Shown here piece after piece: positions 5,200 to 11,716 of a stretch of 14,690 bases of DNA; the stretch's first letter is position 1, and every line of letters begins with the position of its first letter. The stretch lies in the NCBI GenBank assembly GCA_002382075.1, contig DFZG01000037.1:240-14929 (forward strand), written 5' to 3'. The translations under genes and the position numbers were made by a program. The notes below the pieces were generated by a model. That model did no database searches. It saw nothing but the letters and a program-made list of their open reading frames with translations, and was not told where the DNA came from. Source of the DNA: Candidatus Shapirobacteria bacterium UBA4062 (GTDB lineage: Bacteria; Patescibacteriota; Microgenomatia; UBA12405).

Positions 5200-5859
5200 G
5201 TGTCCAAAACTCGTGAATCAATTACCGGCTATGTCGGACCAATGTTTGCCCAAAAAACTCTACTAATGTTGCACGAAATCTCTGCCGCTGAAGCCACCGG
5301 TCGCTACGTCCTCCTTTTTAAACCTGATATTGATGATCGCTACAGCAAAAATATTGTCCGTTCCCGAGCTGGAGGTAAACATAAAGCCACCCCTGTTGAT
5401 GTCAATCACCCGGAAACAATTTACGATATTCTCAACAAACGCCGTCTCCCTATCGACATTATTGCTTTTGACGAAATTCAATTTTTCAAACCAGAAGTTG
5501 TCAAAGTAATCAGGGATATCACCCAGTCAGGTATTCAAGTTGTCTATTCCGGCCTAAACCGTAACTATCGTGGAGACAGTTTCTCGCCTACCATAGAAAA
5601 AATACTCCCATTAACTACTCATCTTACTGTCGCTGAAGCTAAATGTATGTTTCCTTTAAACGGTAATCATCGACTTTGCGGTGCCGACGCCACCATGACT
5701 CAAAGATTAATAAACGGTCAGCCTGATAGTTATAAAAGTCCCACCGTTATCATCGAAAAACCAGGTACCTCCATCACTTACGAAGCCCGCTGTCTTGAAC
5801 ACTGGATTGTTCCTGACCTCCCCCAAAACCGTAAGATTAATCACCATCCCTATTCTTAA
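5200..5859 (+). CDS. tdk: Thymidine kinase (type II)
   Basis: This 219-residue cytosolic kinase salvages thymidine to dTMP with ATP. The P-loop region is GPMFAQKT (13-20), and the Walker B/catalytic segment FDEIQFF is at 90-96, with Glu92 in the usual position of the base. A zinc site is suggested by Cys149, Cys160, Cys198 and His201. The lasso-type segment ADATMTQRL is present. The P-loop has AQK where most members have SGK, and the first zinc pair is spaced by ten residues instead of two, so it is a divergent member. GTG start; the stop overlaps the convergent tmk stop by four bases. Length is normal for the family. Confidence 0.9.
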   Translation: MSKTRESITGYVGPMFAQKTLLMLHEISAAEATGRYVLLFKPDIDDRYSKNIVRSRAGGKHKATPVDVNHPETIYDILNKRRLPIDIIAFDEIQFFKPEVVKVIRDITQSGIQVVYSGLNRNYRGDSFSPTIEKILPLTTHLTVAEAKCMFPLNGNHRLCGADATMTQRLINGQPDSYKSPTVIIEKPGTSITYEARCLEHWIVPDLPQNRKINHHPYS

Positions 5860-6457
5860 ATAATCTCCTCAACTGCTTTTAACACTCTTCGGCTTACCTC
5901 CTCCACACTCCCCCCTGCCTCAATCCAAACACAACTATCGCCCGATTTGTTAGCATACCATTCATAGCTTTCCCGACTTTTTATCAATTTTCTACCTGAT
6001 CAAAAATATCTGCGTCACCTCTGCCGTTAACCCTTCTCACTGCCTCTACCGGATCCAAATCCAAAATTATCACCAAGTCCGGCGCCAAAGTGACTCTTTT
6101 TTGAATCTCATTATAATAATCCCTCTTTTCTTCCCTAGCATAAGCAATGGTTGACCCTCGATACCGATCCCCAATTACTGTTACCCCTTCACCCAAAGCC
6201 GGCAAAATAACTCTTTGGGTATGATTAATTCTGTCAGCCACAAATAGCATTTGCAAAGCATCCGCCTCTATCGACGGGGCTCTTTTTTTAATTATTTCCT
6301 CAATCAACTGTCCAGTTGGTGTATCCCGAGTATGCTCACAAGCCAGCATTACATTTTTACCTCTCTCCATCAACACTTGTCTTAACTTCTCCGACTGTGT
6401 CCCCTTACCACACCCCCCAATTCCTTCAAAAACAATAAATTTGCCTCTTTCCGCCAT
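5856..6457 (-). CDS. tmk: dTMP kinase with a frameshift near the C-terminus
   Basis: The enzyme phosphorylates dTMP to dTDP. The P-loop EGIGGCGKGTQ (11-21), DRYRGST (97-103) and DLDPxEA (133-138) identify it. The ATG overlaps the thyX stop (TAATG), so the two are probably translationally coupled. The main frame stops at 5984-5986 after only 157 residues, short for a family of about 200. In the -1 frame the sequence continues as KLIKSRESYEWYANK and ends VEEVSRRVLKAVEEII at a TAA (5856-5858), a typical Tmk C-terminus that brings the length to about 200. The shift lies in or near the A4 run (T4 on the plus strand, 5988-5991), and one extra A would restore the frame. No canonical slippery heptamer is visible, so a sequencing error or recent mutation is more likely than programmed frameshifting. 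Confidence 0.9.
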
Positions 6458-7146
6458 TAAATTTTTACCTGTTCATAAAACTTATAACCATTATTATCTA
6501 CTCCTGCTGGTACAAAATCATCAAACACTCCCGGAATTAAATTTTGAAACCTTTGTAAAACCTCCACCATTGTTGACCTAATTTCAAAATGAGCCGGTTT
6601 GGCTGTTCTCAGGGCAAACACATGTCGCCATTCCCGCCAATTAGCTGTAAAAACTTCCTCTGAATTTAATCCTAGGGGTAAAATATATCTTGCTTCCTCC
6701 GGCTTCCAACCGGAATTTCTCAATCCTCGATAAAATATTTCAACTTCTTCAATCATCTGGCTTACTGTCATCTCCCGCCCCTCTCCCAAATCCACCCTCT
6801 CCAGCTGATTTTTATGATCCGGAAACACAAATTGCATCTCTGAATTATCCACGTACCTTGTCGACTCTTCGGTTACCGAAGTAATCCGATGCCGGTTCAA
6901 TTCTCTCATCATTCCAATTGAATTATCCAAAAATTTCACTGTTGTACTGGTATGTTCCAGCACACTCTCGTGTCCTCTCCGAATCAGCATTCTGGCAAAT
7001 CTGGTCGCCGATTCCATATTCACTTCCCCTTTTTCTGACTGGTAGCTAGTTCTCCCTGCCACTTCAATTTTTAGTAACTGTTGTTTTAATAATTCTTCAC
7101 TATCTAAAATCTTAAAATTGGGTATTTGTTTAATTATTTCTGCCAT
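6457..7146 (-). CDS. thyX: Flavin-dependent thymidylate synthase
   Basis: It makes dTMP from dUMP using methylene-tetrahydrofolate, FAD and NADPH, replacing ThyA. The ThyX motif is present as RHRITSVTEESTRY (85-98), matching RHRxxSxxExSxRY with Thr where Asn is common. GHESVLEH (58-65) is the other conserved segment. The length of 229 residues is normal. The ATG at 7146 has a TAAAGT box six bases upstream. The stop overlaps the tmk start, consistent with consecutive steps of dTTP synthesis in one transcript. Confidence 0.95.
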   Translation of the reverse strand: MAEIIKQIPNFKILDSEELLKQQLLKIEVAGRTSYQSEKGEVNMESATRFARMLIRRGHESVLEHTSTTVKFLDNSIGMMRELNRHRITSVTEESTRYVDNSEMQFVFPDHKNQLERVDLGEGREMTVSQMIEEVEIFYRGLRNSGWKPEEARYILPLGLNSEEVFTANWREWRHVFALRTAKPAHFEIRSTMVEVLQRFQNLIPGVFDDFVPAGVDNNGYKFYEQVKI

Positions 7147-7152
7147 TTGACT

Positions 7153-7158
7153 ACTTTA
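7153..7158 (-). promoter_or_regulatory. -10-like box at leaderless spacing (thyX-tmk)
   Basis: TAAAGT on the minus strand ends six bases before the thyX ATG. It matches the consensus at four positions only and is supported mainly by the recurrent spacing. Confidence 0.3.
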
Positions 7159-7233
7159 TCAATTCCGCCACCCTCCCCACAAACATAAAATCTATATCAA
7201 ATTTCTCATCTGCGGTTTTTATGAAATTATTTG

Positions 7234-7239
7234 TATAAT
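7234..7239 (+). promoter_or_regulatory. -10 box at leaderless spacing (DedA-like gene)
   Basis: A perfect TATAAT ends six bases before the ATG at 7246. This argues that translation starts at that ATG and not at the upstream in-frame TTG at 7231, which would lie upstream of the -10 box. Confidence 0.55.
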
Positions 7240-7245
7240 CAATCC

Positions 7246-7890
7246 ATGGATCAAATACTTGAAAGCATTCTTTCCCTCATTCGCGTCAACGGCCTTTTAG
7301 CTATGTTTGGTGGCGGTTTTGTCGAACAAATCATCGTTCCTATTCCCTCACCTATTATTACCATGGCTGGCGGCGCCATTTTAGTAACTCATAATTCTTT
7401 CTCTCTTAACACACTTTTAGAAATTTTTACTAAAGTTTCTCTACCTTATTCTGTTGGTGCCACTCTTGGCACCTCTCTTGTCTTTTTTATCGCCTATTTT
7501 GGCGGTAAACCCATTATCGAACGTTTTGGAAAATATATTGGAGTCTCCTGGAAATTAATTGAAAAAATCCGCGCCGACTTTAAAAAGACTATTAACGACG
7601 AAATTTTTGTTTTTGTCGCCTGCATCATCCCCGTCGTTCCCGTCTCCCTCGTCTCCGCTTTTTGTGGCGGTTTCAAATTCCGCCCCGCCAAATTTTATCC
7701 AACTATCTTTTTAGCTCTTTTAGTCCGCGCCACCTTACTTGGCTTCATTGGTTTTCAAATGGGTGAAGCTTTCACCGGCCTAGCTCATGGCCTTGATCGG
7801 ATTGAATCAGTCATGACCGTGGCCGGCGCCCTTGTAATTCTTGGTTTTCTCTTTGTCAAAAGGGAAAAGTGGCTCAAGGACAACAGCTAA
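7246..7890 (+). CDS. DedA/VTT-domain integral membrane protein
   Basis: This protein of about 214 residues has the pattern of the SNARE-associated/DedA family. The N-terminal re-entrant region contains FVEQIIVPIPSPIITMAGG. A small-residue-rich segment includes GATLGTSLVFFIAYFGGK. The C-terminal half contains the conserved CIIPVVPVSLVSAFCGGFKFRPAKF...RATLLGFIGFQMG and a last membrane helix near 187-204. Members are linked to lipid (undecaprenyl-phosphate or phospholipid) translocation and membrane homeostasis; the substrate here is unknown. The ATG at 7246 was chosen over the TTG at 7231 because of the TATAAT in between. Its stop overlaps the stop of the convergent small gene by three bases. 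Confidence 0.85.
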   Translation: MDQILESILSLIRVNGLLAMFGGGFVEQIIVPIPSPIITMAGGAILVTHNSFSLNTLLEIFTKVSLPYSVGATLGTSLVFFIAYFGGKPIIERFGKYIGVSWKLIEKIRADFKKTINDEIFVFVACIIPVVPVSLVSAFCGGFKFRPAKFYPTIFLALLVRATLLGFIGFQMGEAFTGLAHGLDRIESVMTVAGALVILGFLFVKREKWLKDNS

Positions 7891-8090
7891 CCATTCTTCT
7901 TCAGCTTCAAAATTTCCTCTTTTACCTGAACAATCATGTCTGTATAAACCTTACACTGCACCTCTAAATATTCATCACCATAACGGCTCCCCCCTTTTGT
8001 CTCCGACCAACTTTTTTGCATCTCCCCCAGTTTCTTTTTATATTTTTCCAACTCCAACTCCAATTTCTCTATTTTTTCGTTCTTCTCCAT
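7887..8090 (-). CDS. Small coiled-coil protein, unknown function
   Basis: This is a 67-residue, highly charged protein. The first 25 residues are heptad-like (EKIEKLELELEKYKKKLGEM), and the C-terminal helix ends VKEEILKLKKNG. It starts 22 bases downstream of the SIMPL-domain gene's stop in the same direction, so it is probably its operon partner. No family is recognised and no strong ribosome binding site is seen. It is likely real because it is the only open frame filling the gap and its stop meets the convergent neighbour exactly. Confidence 0.55.
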   Translation of the reverse strand: MEKNEKIEKLELELEKYKKKLGEMQKSWSETKGGSRYGDEYLEVQCKVYTDMIVQVKEEILKLKKNG

Positions 8091-8112
8091 CCCAAAATTA
8101 TATCAGCTCTCT

Positions 8113-8856
8113 TTACTTCAACTCAAACACCACTGTCACACTTTTACTCACCGTGGTACTGCCACCTTCCATTGGGAAACCAGCTCCACCAGCTCCCTCC
8201 ATTCGCGCTGACATCGGATAAATTCCATAATTTGAACCGCCCTCAGTCACACTCACTACTTTTCCCAATTCTCTCTCCGAAGCCTTTGCAATAATTTCTG
8301 CCTTTTCCCGGGCATTTTTTATCGCTTCATCAAACAAAGCCTCTTCCGCTTTTGAAGTATCATCTATTCTAAAATTCGGACCATAAACATTGTTGGCCCC
8401 ATTTTCGGTAAATATTTTTGTCAACTCAGTCGCTCTGTCGATATCTCTTAGTATTACCTCTATTTGATTATCTACTCTCCATTGCCCTTTCCTCATTTTC
8501 TGGACTCCGCCATCCCAATACATATCCTCACTTTGATAAACACTCATACTTTGAGTTTTTATATCCTCTTCCTCCACCCCAAACTTTTTCACTTCCGCAA
8601 TAATTTTTTCAATTGTCTCGTTTACCTCATCAATCGCTTTATCTTTTTCATCATTGACCGAATTCACCCCCGCCGAAAAAGAAGCAATTTCATTTTTTTC
8701 CTGGCTTCTGGCCTCTCCCACTACTGTTACCACCCTATCCTGGCCAAAAGACATCCTTCCCCAATCAATCCGGTTCCACGGCAAAATAAACAAAGCCGCT
8801 ACCACTACCAACAAAGCCACTAAAGTGTTTCCTTTTTGACTATTTATTTGTTTCAT
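8113..8856 (-). CDS. SIMPL-domain (DUF541) membrane-anchored protein
   Basis: This is a 247-residue protein with one N-terminal membrane segment (about 10-27, LVALLVVVAALFILPW) and an extracytoplasmic SIMPL domain. Diagnostic features are the opening VVTVVGEARSQ, the long helix (NDEKDKAIDEVNETIEKIIAEVKKFGVEEEDIKTQSM, quoted in part), the strand YxxxNQIEVILRDIDRATEL, the segment ALFDEAIKNAREKAEIIAKASERELGKVVSV and a C-terminal VSKSVTVVFELK. The family is widespread and its molecular role is poorly defined (linked to outer-surface or oxidative-stress functions in some bacteria). ATG at 8856 with TAAAAT six bases upstream. Confidence 0.85.
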   Translation of the reverse strand: MKQINSQKGNTLVALLVVVAALFILPWNRIDWGRMSFGQDRVVTVVGEARSQEKNEIASFSAGVNSVNDEKDKAIDEVNETIEKIIAEVKKFGVEEEDIKTQSMSVYQSEDMYWDGGVQKMRKGQWRVDNQIEVILRDIDRATELTKIFTENGANNVYGPNFRIDDTSKAEEALFDEAIKNAREKAEIIAKASERELGKVVSVTEGGSNYGIYPMSARMEGAGGAGFPMEGGSTTVSKSVTVVFELK

Positions 8857-8862
8857 ATATTA

Positions 8863-8870
8863 ATTTTATA
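8863..8870 (-). promoter_or_regulatory. -10-like box before the SIMPL gene
   Basis: TATAAAAT on the minus strand ends six bases before the ATG at 8856. The gap to the preceding J-domain gene (8857-8930) holds nothing else that I can recognise. Confidence 0.4.
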
Positions 8871-8930
8871 CCTTATTTCGACCCTAAAGAGTGCAATATG
8901 TTTATGGCCTTATGCACACGCTCAAAAAAT

Positions 8931-10175
8931 CTAATCAAAAAAAGTAATATCCTTCAAAATTTTATACGCCGGCTCTTTCTTTTTAAATTTCTCTTCATCT
9001 CCACCATGATCCGGATGATAATTTTTCGCCATTTCCCTATAACCACTTGACCATTTCTCCTTTACAAACCAATCCCTGGTTGTCGCCAAAAATACTGCTC
9101 CCAAGGGCTTACCTATAATAAAACCTGGGTTATGAACAATGCTCTCTACCGCTTTCCCAAAATATTGGTCCATGGTCATCCCTGAGCCTACACTCAAATA
9201 ATAATTTAAACAAACTCTCTCCATCGCCCCCTTTATTTCATCCTTAAATCTAAAATTACTAGCTCCATTCCCCCAATTATTTGTTATATCAACCATTTTT
9301 TTATTCTCCAGCACCTTCTTATTGACCGATACATCCACTCCATCCTTCTCTCTTATCTGAATATCCCCATTTTTCATCATCGACCACACCATTCTGTCAA
9401 ACTCTTCCACTCCCGGCCTCCCTAATTTATACCCTCCTCCTCTATATTCATCATAAACTTCTTCTTTTATCTTCGGCACCCCCAATTCTCCAATGCCACC
9501 CTTTTCTTTTTTGCTTATTTCTCGACACTCTTCCGCAAATATTTCCAAAATAAAACTATTGCCAATATCATCATTTACAAAATTCCTATCTTTTATTCTT
9601 TCTCTCAGATAATTCAAAAAATGTTTTCCTTTTTCAGAATTGATTTTTCTTTTTAACCCATCTATTCTTTCAAAGTTTTTATTCTCTTCTTTTATTAATC
9701 CTGCCTGACTCATTAACAACAATCTCGATAATTCTGTTTCCTCTAAAAACTTCCACACTTCTTTTCCGTTTTCACCCACCGCGCCTATTAAGCCATTCTT
9801 TATTGCTATCCTGGTTTCATTCAATTCATAAAACTTCTCCTTATTTCTCTTATTTTGTTCATAATCCGGATTAGAGGTATCAAAAGACAACAGGTGCTTA
9901 CCTTTATGAATCTTGTCTTTTCCGCTCGACAGTGAATCAAAAACACTCACCACTATTCCAAAATCCTTCCTACCATCTTTATCTACCATTTCACTTTCAA
10001 AATAATTTTTCCACCACCCAAAACTCTTACCTTTGTTAATATTTCTGTCATCCAAAATCGCTCCCTTTTGAGACAAACCGGTTAGTTTTAGATACATATC
10101 TGCCACCCTATCCTCATACGTTGGCATATTAGAAATTATCTTATCTTTTACTAATTCACCCATATTGTTTTCCAT
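8931..10175 (-). CDS. Unknown protein with a C-terminal J domain
   Basis: The 414-residue protein is soluble and charged. The last ~45 residues form a J domain: YREMAKNYHPDHGGDEEKF followed by AYKILKD, with the HPD tripeptide at 387-389. J domains stimulate the ATPase of DnaK/Hsp70 partners, so this protein may bring a client or complex to DnaK. The preceding ~370 residues are rich in Lys, Glu and Asp and contain no motif I recognise. The usual glycine-rich, zinc-finger and C-terminal domains of DnaJ are absent, so it is not a housekeeping DnaJ. It is followed by the SIMPL gene and preceded by the zinc-ribbon gene in the same direction. Confidence 0.7.
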   Translation of the reverse strand: MENNMGELVKDKIISNMPTYEDRVADMYLKLTGLSQKGAILDDRNINKGKSFGWWKNYFESEMVDKDGRKDFGIVVSVFDSLSSGKDKIHKGKHLLSFDTSNPDYEQNKRNKEKFYELNETRIAIKNGLIGAVGENGKEVWKFLEETELSRLLLMSQAGLIKEENKNFERIDGLKRKINSEKGKHFLNYLRERIKDRNFVNDDIGNSFILEIFAEECREISKKEKGGIGELGVPKIKEEVYDEYRGGGYKLGRPGVEEFDRMVWSMMKNGDIQIREKDGVDVSVNKKVLENKKMVDITNNWGNGASNFRFKDEIKGAMERVCLNYYLSVGSGMTMDQYFGKAVESIVHNPGFIIGKPLGAVFLATTRDWFVKEKWSSGYREMAKNYHPDHGGDEEKFKKKEPAYKILKDITFFD

Positions 10176-10180
10176 AGCTA

Positions 10181-10187
10181 AATATAA
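10181..10187 (-). promoter_or_regulatory. -10-like box before the J-domain gene
   Basis: The minus strand reads TTATATT, ending five bases before the ATG at 10175; the hexamer TTATAT leaves six. It is a weak consensus match supported by the spacing shared with other genes. Confidence 0.3.
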
Positions 10188-10211
10188 CTCAAAACTTACA
10201 TTGCCACAACC

Positions 10212-11054
10212 TTATTTCGTCCCTTTGCCACACTTCGGACACTTGCCTTTTTTCTTCATATAAAAACAGCCACAACCCTCACATTTTGACAATCTTTCAT
10301 CAATTTTCCCCAACATTTTTAAACTATCAAAAATTTCCACCAAACCCACCCCTCTTCCCGTCTGGCTCAACCATGAACCCCCGTGCCCTCCAGCCACATT
10401 TAATTCATATCCCCGCCTCAACATTTCCATTTCAAACACCACATTATTACCTCTGGCCACTTTTTTGGCCTCCCGCACCTGCCCCACAATTTTCTCCATA
10501 TTTTCTTCCACTCCGCCCGTCTTTACAAAATCCCACAACTCTTCAAATTCCGGCATCAAATCCCGACATTTTTCTTGCCAATCTTCTCCCTCCAACTTAA
10601 ACCCAATCGGCTCTTTTCGCAAATCATCCACCTCTTCAACCCCATCCATACTCACTCCGCCTCTATCCAACAACCTCCTGGCCAAATCCATAGTTTCCTT
10701 TTCATTTATTAGCAGGGGAATTCCCCACGGATCAAACCCCATCTGCCCCTCAACCTCAGTTTTTAGCATTATATTTAGCCGTCCCTCTTCATAAATCTCG
10801 CTCTTCGGACTCAACCAAACCACCAAGTCATAACCATCACTCATCAACTCAAACACATTTATTGTGGCAATTTTTTCACTTTCAGCATGTTTATTAAATT
10901 CCCAATTATCCCTACTTATCCTATCCCTATCATAAATTTGTGCATGTACTATTCTCAGTTTTAAATCCGGTAATTTTCTTTCTTCCTGAAAAACTCGGGC
11001 TACTACCTCTTCCTCGTTTTCTTCTATTTTGTAATATGGTTTAAATTCAGACAT
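10212..11054 (-). CDS. Unknown protein with a C-terminal zinc ribbon
   Basis: This is a 280-residue soluble protein of mixed alpha/beta character. The C-terminus has two CxxC knuckles, CEGCG and CPKCG, separated by FYMKKKGK, forming a compact zinc ribbon (about 258-276). The N-terminal half contains hydrophobic strands (DLVVWLSPKSEIYEEG) and the middle has GGHGGSWLSQTGRG, a small-residue loop. I recognise no family. It is followed 36 bases later by the J-domain gene, which suggests a shared transcript and perhaps a shared function. ATG at 11054; no Shine-Dalgarno sequence is obvious, and the upstream gap is filled by hairpin-rich repeat sequence. Confidence 0.7.
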   Translation of the reverse strand: MSEFKPYYKIEENEEEVVARVFQEERKLPDLKLRIVHAQIYDRDRISRDNWEFNKHAESEKIATINVFELMSDGYDLVVWLSPKSEIYEEGRLNIMLKTEVEGQMGFDPWGIPLLINEKETMDLARRLLDRGGVSMDGVEEVDDLRKEPIGFKLEGEDWQEKCRDLMPEFEELWDFVKTGGVEENMEKIVGQVREAKKVARGNNVVFEMEMLRRGYELNVAGGHGGSWLSQTGRGVGLVEIFDSLKMLGKIDERLSKCEGCGCFYMKKKGKCPKCGKGTK

Positions 11055-11061
11055 ACTTTTG

Positions 11062-11164
11062 CTCGAAAGCTAGCCCCGCAACGGCGGGGGATTAAAGGCT
11101 TCGGCTTGCCCGCCTAAATGCTTTAGCTTTTGGCGGGGCTTCACGATTGCGGCACAGCTCGAGA
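11062..11164. repeat. Hairpin-rich intergenic element
   Basis: This fills the gap between the adenosyltransferase stop and the zinc-ribbon gene start. CCCCGC-AACG-GCGGGG (11074-11089) is a perfect hairpin. GCCCGCC (11108-11114) pairs with GGCGGGGC (11132-11139) with one bulge, enclosing TAAA-TGC-TTTA. CTCGA with GCCCCGC near the left end and GCGGGGC with TCGAG near the right end form interrupted inverted ends. It is much richer in GC than its surroundings and has no terminator-type T run. It is probably a dispersed non-coding repeat. Confidence 0.5.
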
Positions 11165-11188
11165 TTCTCACTCGATTCTAAATATATT

Positions 11189-11629
11189 TTACTCTCTTTC
11201 TTCTTTTACTGCTAACAAATAAATGTAATCCGACAATCTATTTAAATAAACCCCAATTCCCTCATCTTCCAAAATCCAACACCGCCTTTCGGTTCTCCTA
11301 ACTACCGTTCTCACCCAATTCAGATTAAGAGACTTTTTCTTCTTAAAAATTAAAAACTTATTGCCTATTTTTAATTCTTTTTCCAGTTTTTTTATTTCTG
11401 CTTCTAATCTTTCAATTTTCTCAGCTATTGGCTTTTTACCCATTATTAAATACAAATCCTCAATTACTTTTTCCAAATATTTAATTTTTAATTCATAATT
11501 TGTTAATTCTATAACCGCCTGCAATTCATCCAAACTCCCCACCACTTCCAGAATCGGATCCGTCTTTTTTATGGTTTTCCCAAAATACATCGTCGTCCCT
11601 TTATCACCTGTTTTAGTTACTATCGACAT
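11189..11629 (-). CDS. ATP:cob(I)alamin adenosyltransferase (PduO-type), reduced
   Basis: It makes adenosylcobalamin from cob(I)alamin and ATP. The family signature is present: TKTGDKGTT at the N-terminus (5-13), VGSLDELQAVI (30-40), VRTVVRRTERR (106-116) and LNRLSDYIYLLA (129-140). The protein has 146 residues, shorter than the usual ~180-190. The FILPGG loop is replaced by FLIFKKKK and the central helices are shortened. Adenosylcobalamin is the cofactor of NrdJ encoded directly upstream, which makes a cofactor-supply role likely. The Shine-Dalgarno sequence comes from a repeat element. The alternative is a degenerate protein that binds cofactor without catalysis. Confidence 0.8.
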   Translation of the reverse strand: MSIVTKTGDKGTTMYFGKTIKKTDPILEVVGSLDELQAVIELTNYELKIKYLEKVIEDLYLIMGKKPIAEKIERLEAEIKKLEKELKIGNKFLIFKKKKSLNLNWVRTVVRRTERRCWILEDEGIGVYLNRLSDYIYLLAVKEERE

Positions 11630-11631
11630 TC

Positions 11632-11716
11632 AAACCCTCCCCAACCCTCCCTTGACAGGGCGGGAGTAATAATTTTTATCTTCTCCCTTGTCAAAGGGAG
11701 AATTAAAGAGGGGTTT
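11632..11716. repeat. Palindromic element with AAACCC/GGGTTT ends, intergenic copy
   Basis: The minus strand begins AAACCCCTC and ends GGGGAGGGTTT. Inside is the hairpin CTCCCTTTGACAAGGGAG and, near the far end, CCCTGTCAAGGGAGGG. It fills the gap between nrdJ and the adenosyltransferase gene and overlaps the nrdJ stop codon. Its ends match those of the element inside nrdJ at 13138-13237. Confidence 0.6.
11635..11642 (-). promoter_or_regulatory. Shine-Dalgarno sequence supplied by a repeat
   Basis: GGGGAGGG on the minus strand lies five bases before the adenosyltransferase ATG at 11629. It is the strongest Shine-Dalgarno match in the window and is formed by the terminal repeat of the element at 11632-11716. 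Confidence 0.55.

Noticed and set aside
5984..6000. Programmed -1 frameshift site in tmk
   Set aside because: No X XXY YYZ slippery heptamer and no obvious downstream stem are visible; a single-base deletion or sequencing error explains it more simply.
7231..7245. TTG start for the DedA-like gene
   Set aside because: The TTG lies upstream of a perfect TATAAT, while the ATG at 7246 is at the same distance from its -10 box as other starts in the window.
10286..10794. Plus-strand proline/serine-rich frames opposite the zinc-ribbon gene
   Set aside because: They are shadows of a well-supported minus-strand gene, with composition typical of antisense reading.
11630..11714. Cobalamin riboswitch before the adenosyltransferase gene
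   Set aside because: The gap is only about 85 bases, is fully explained by an inverted-repeat element, and lacks a recognisable B12-box.
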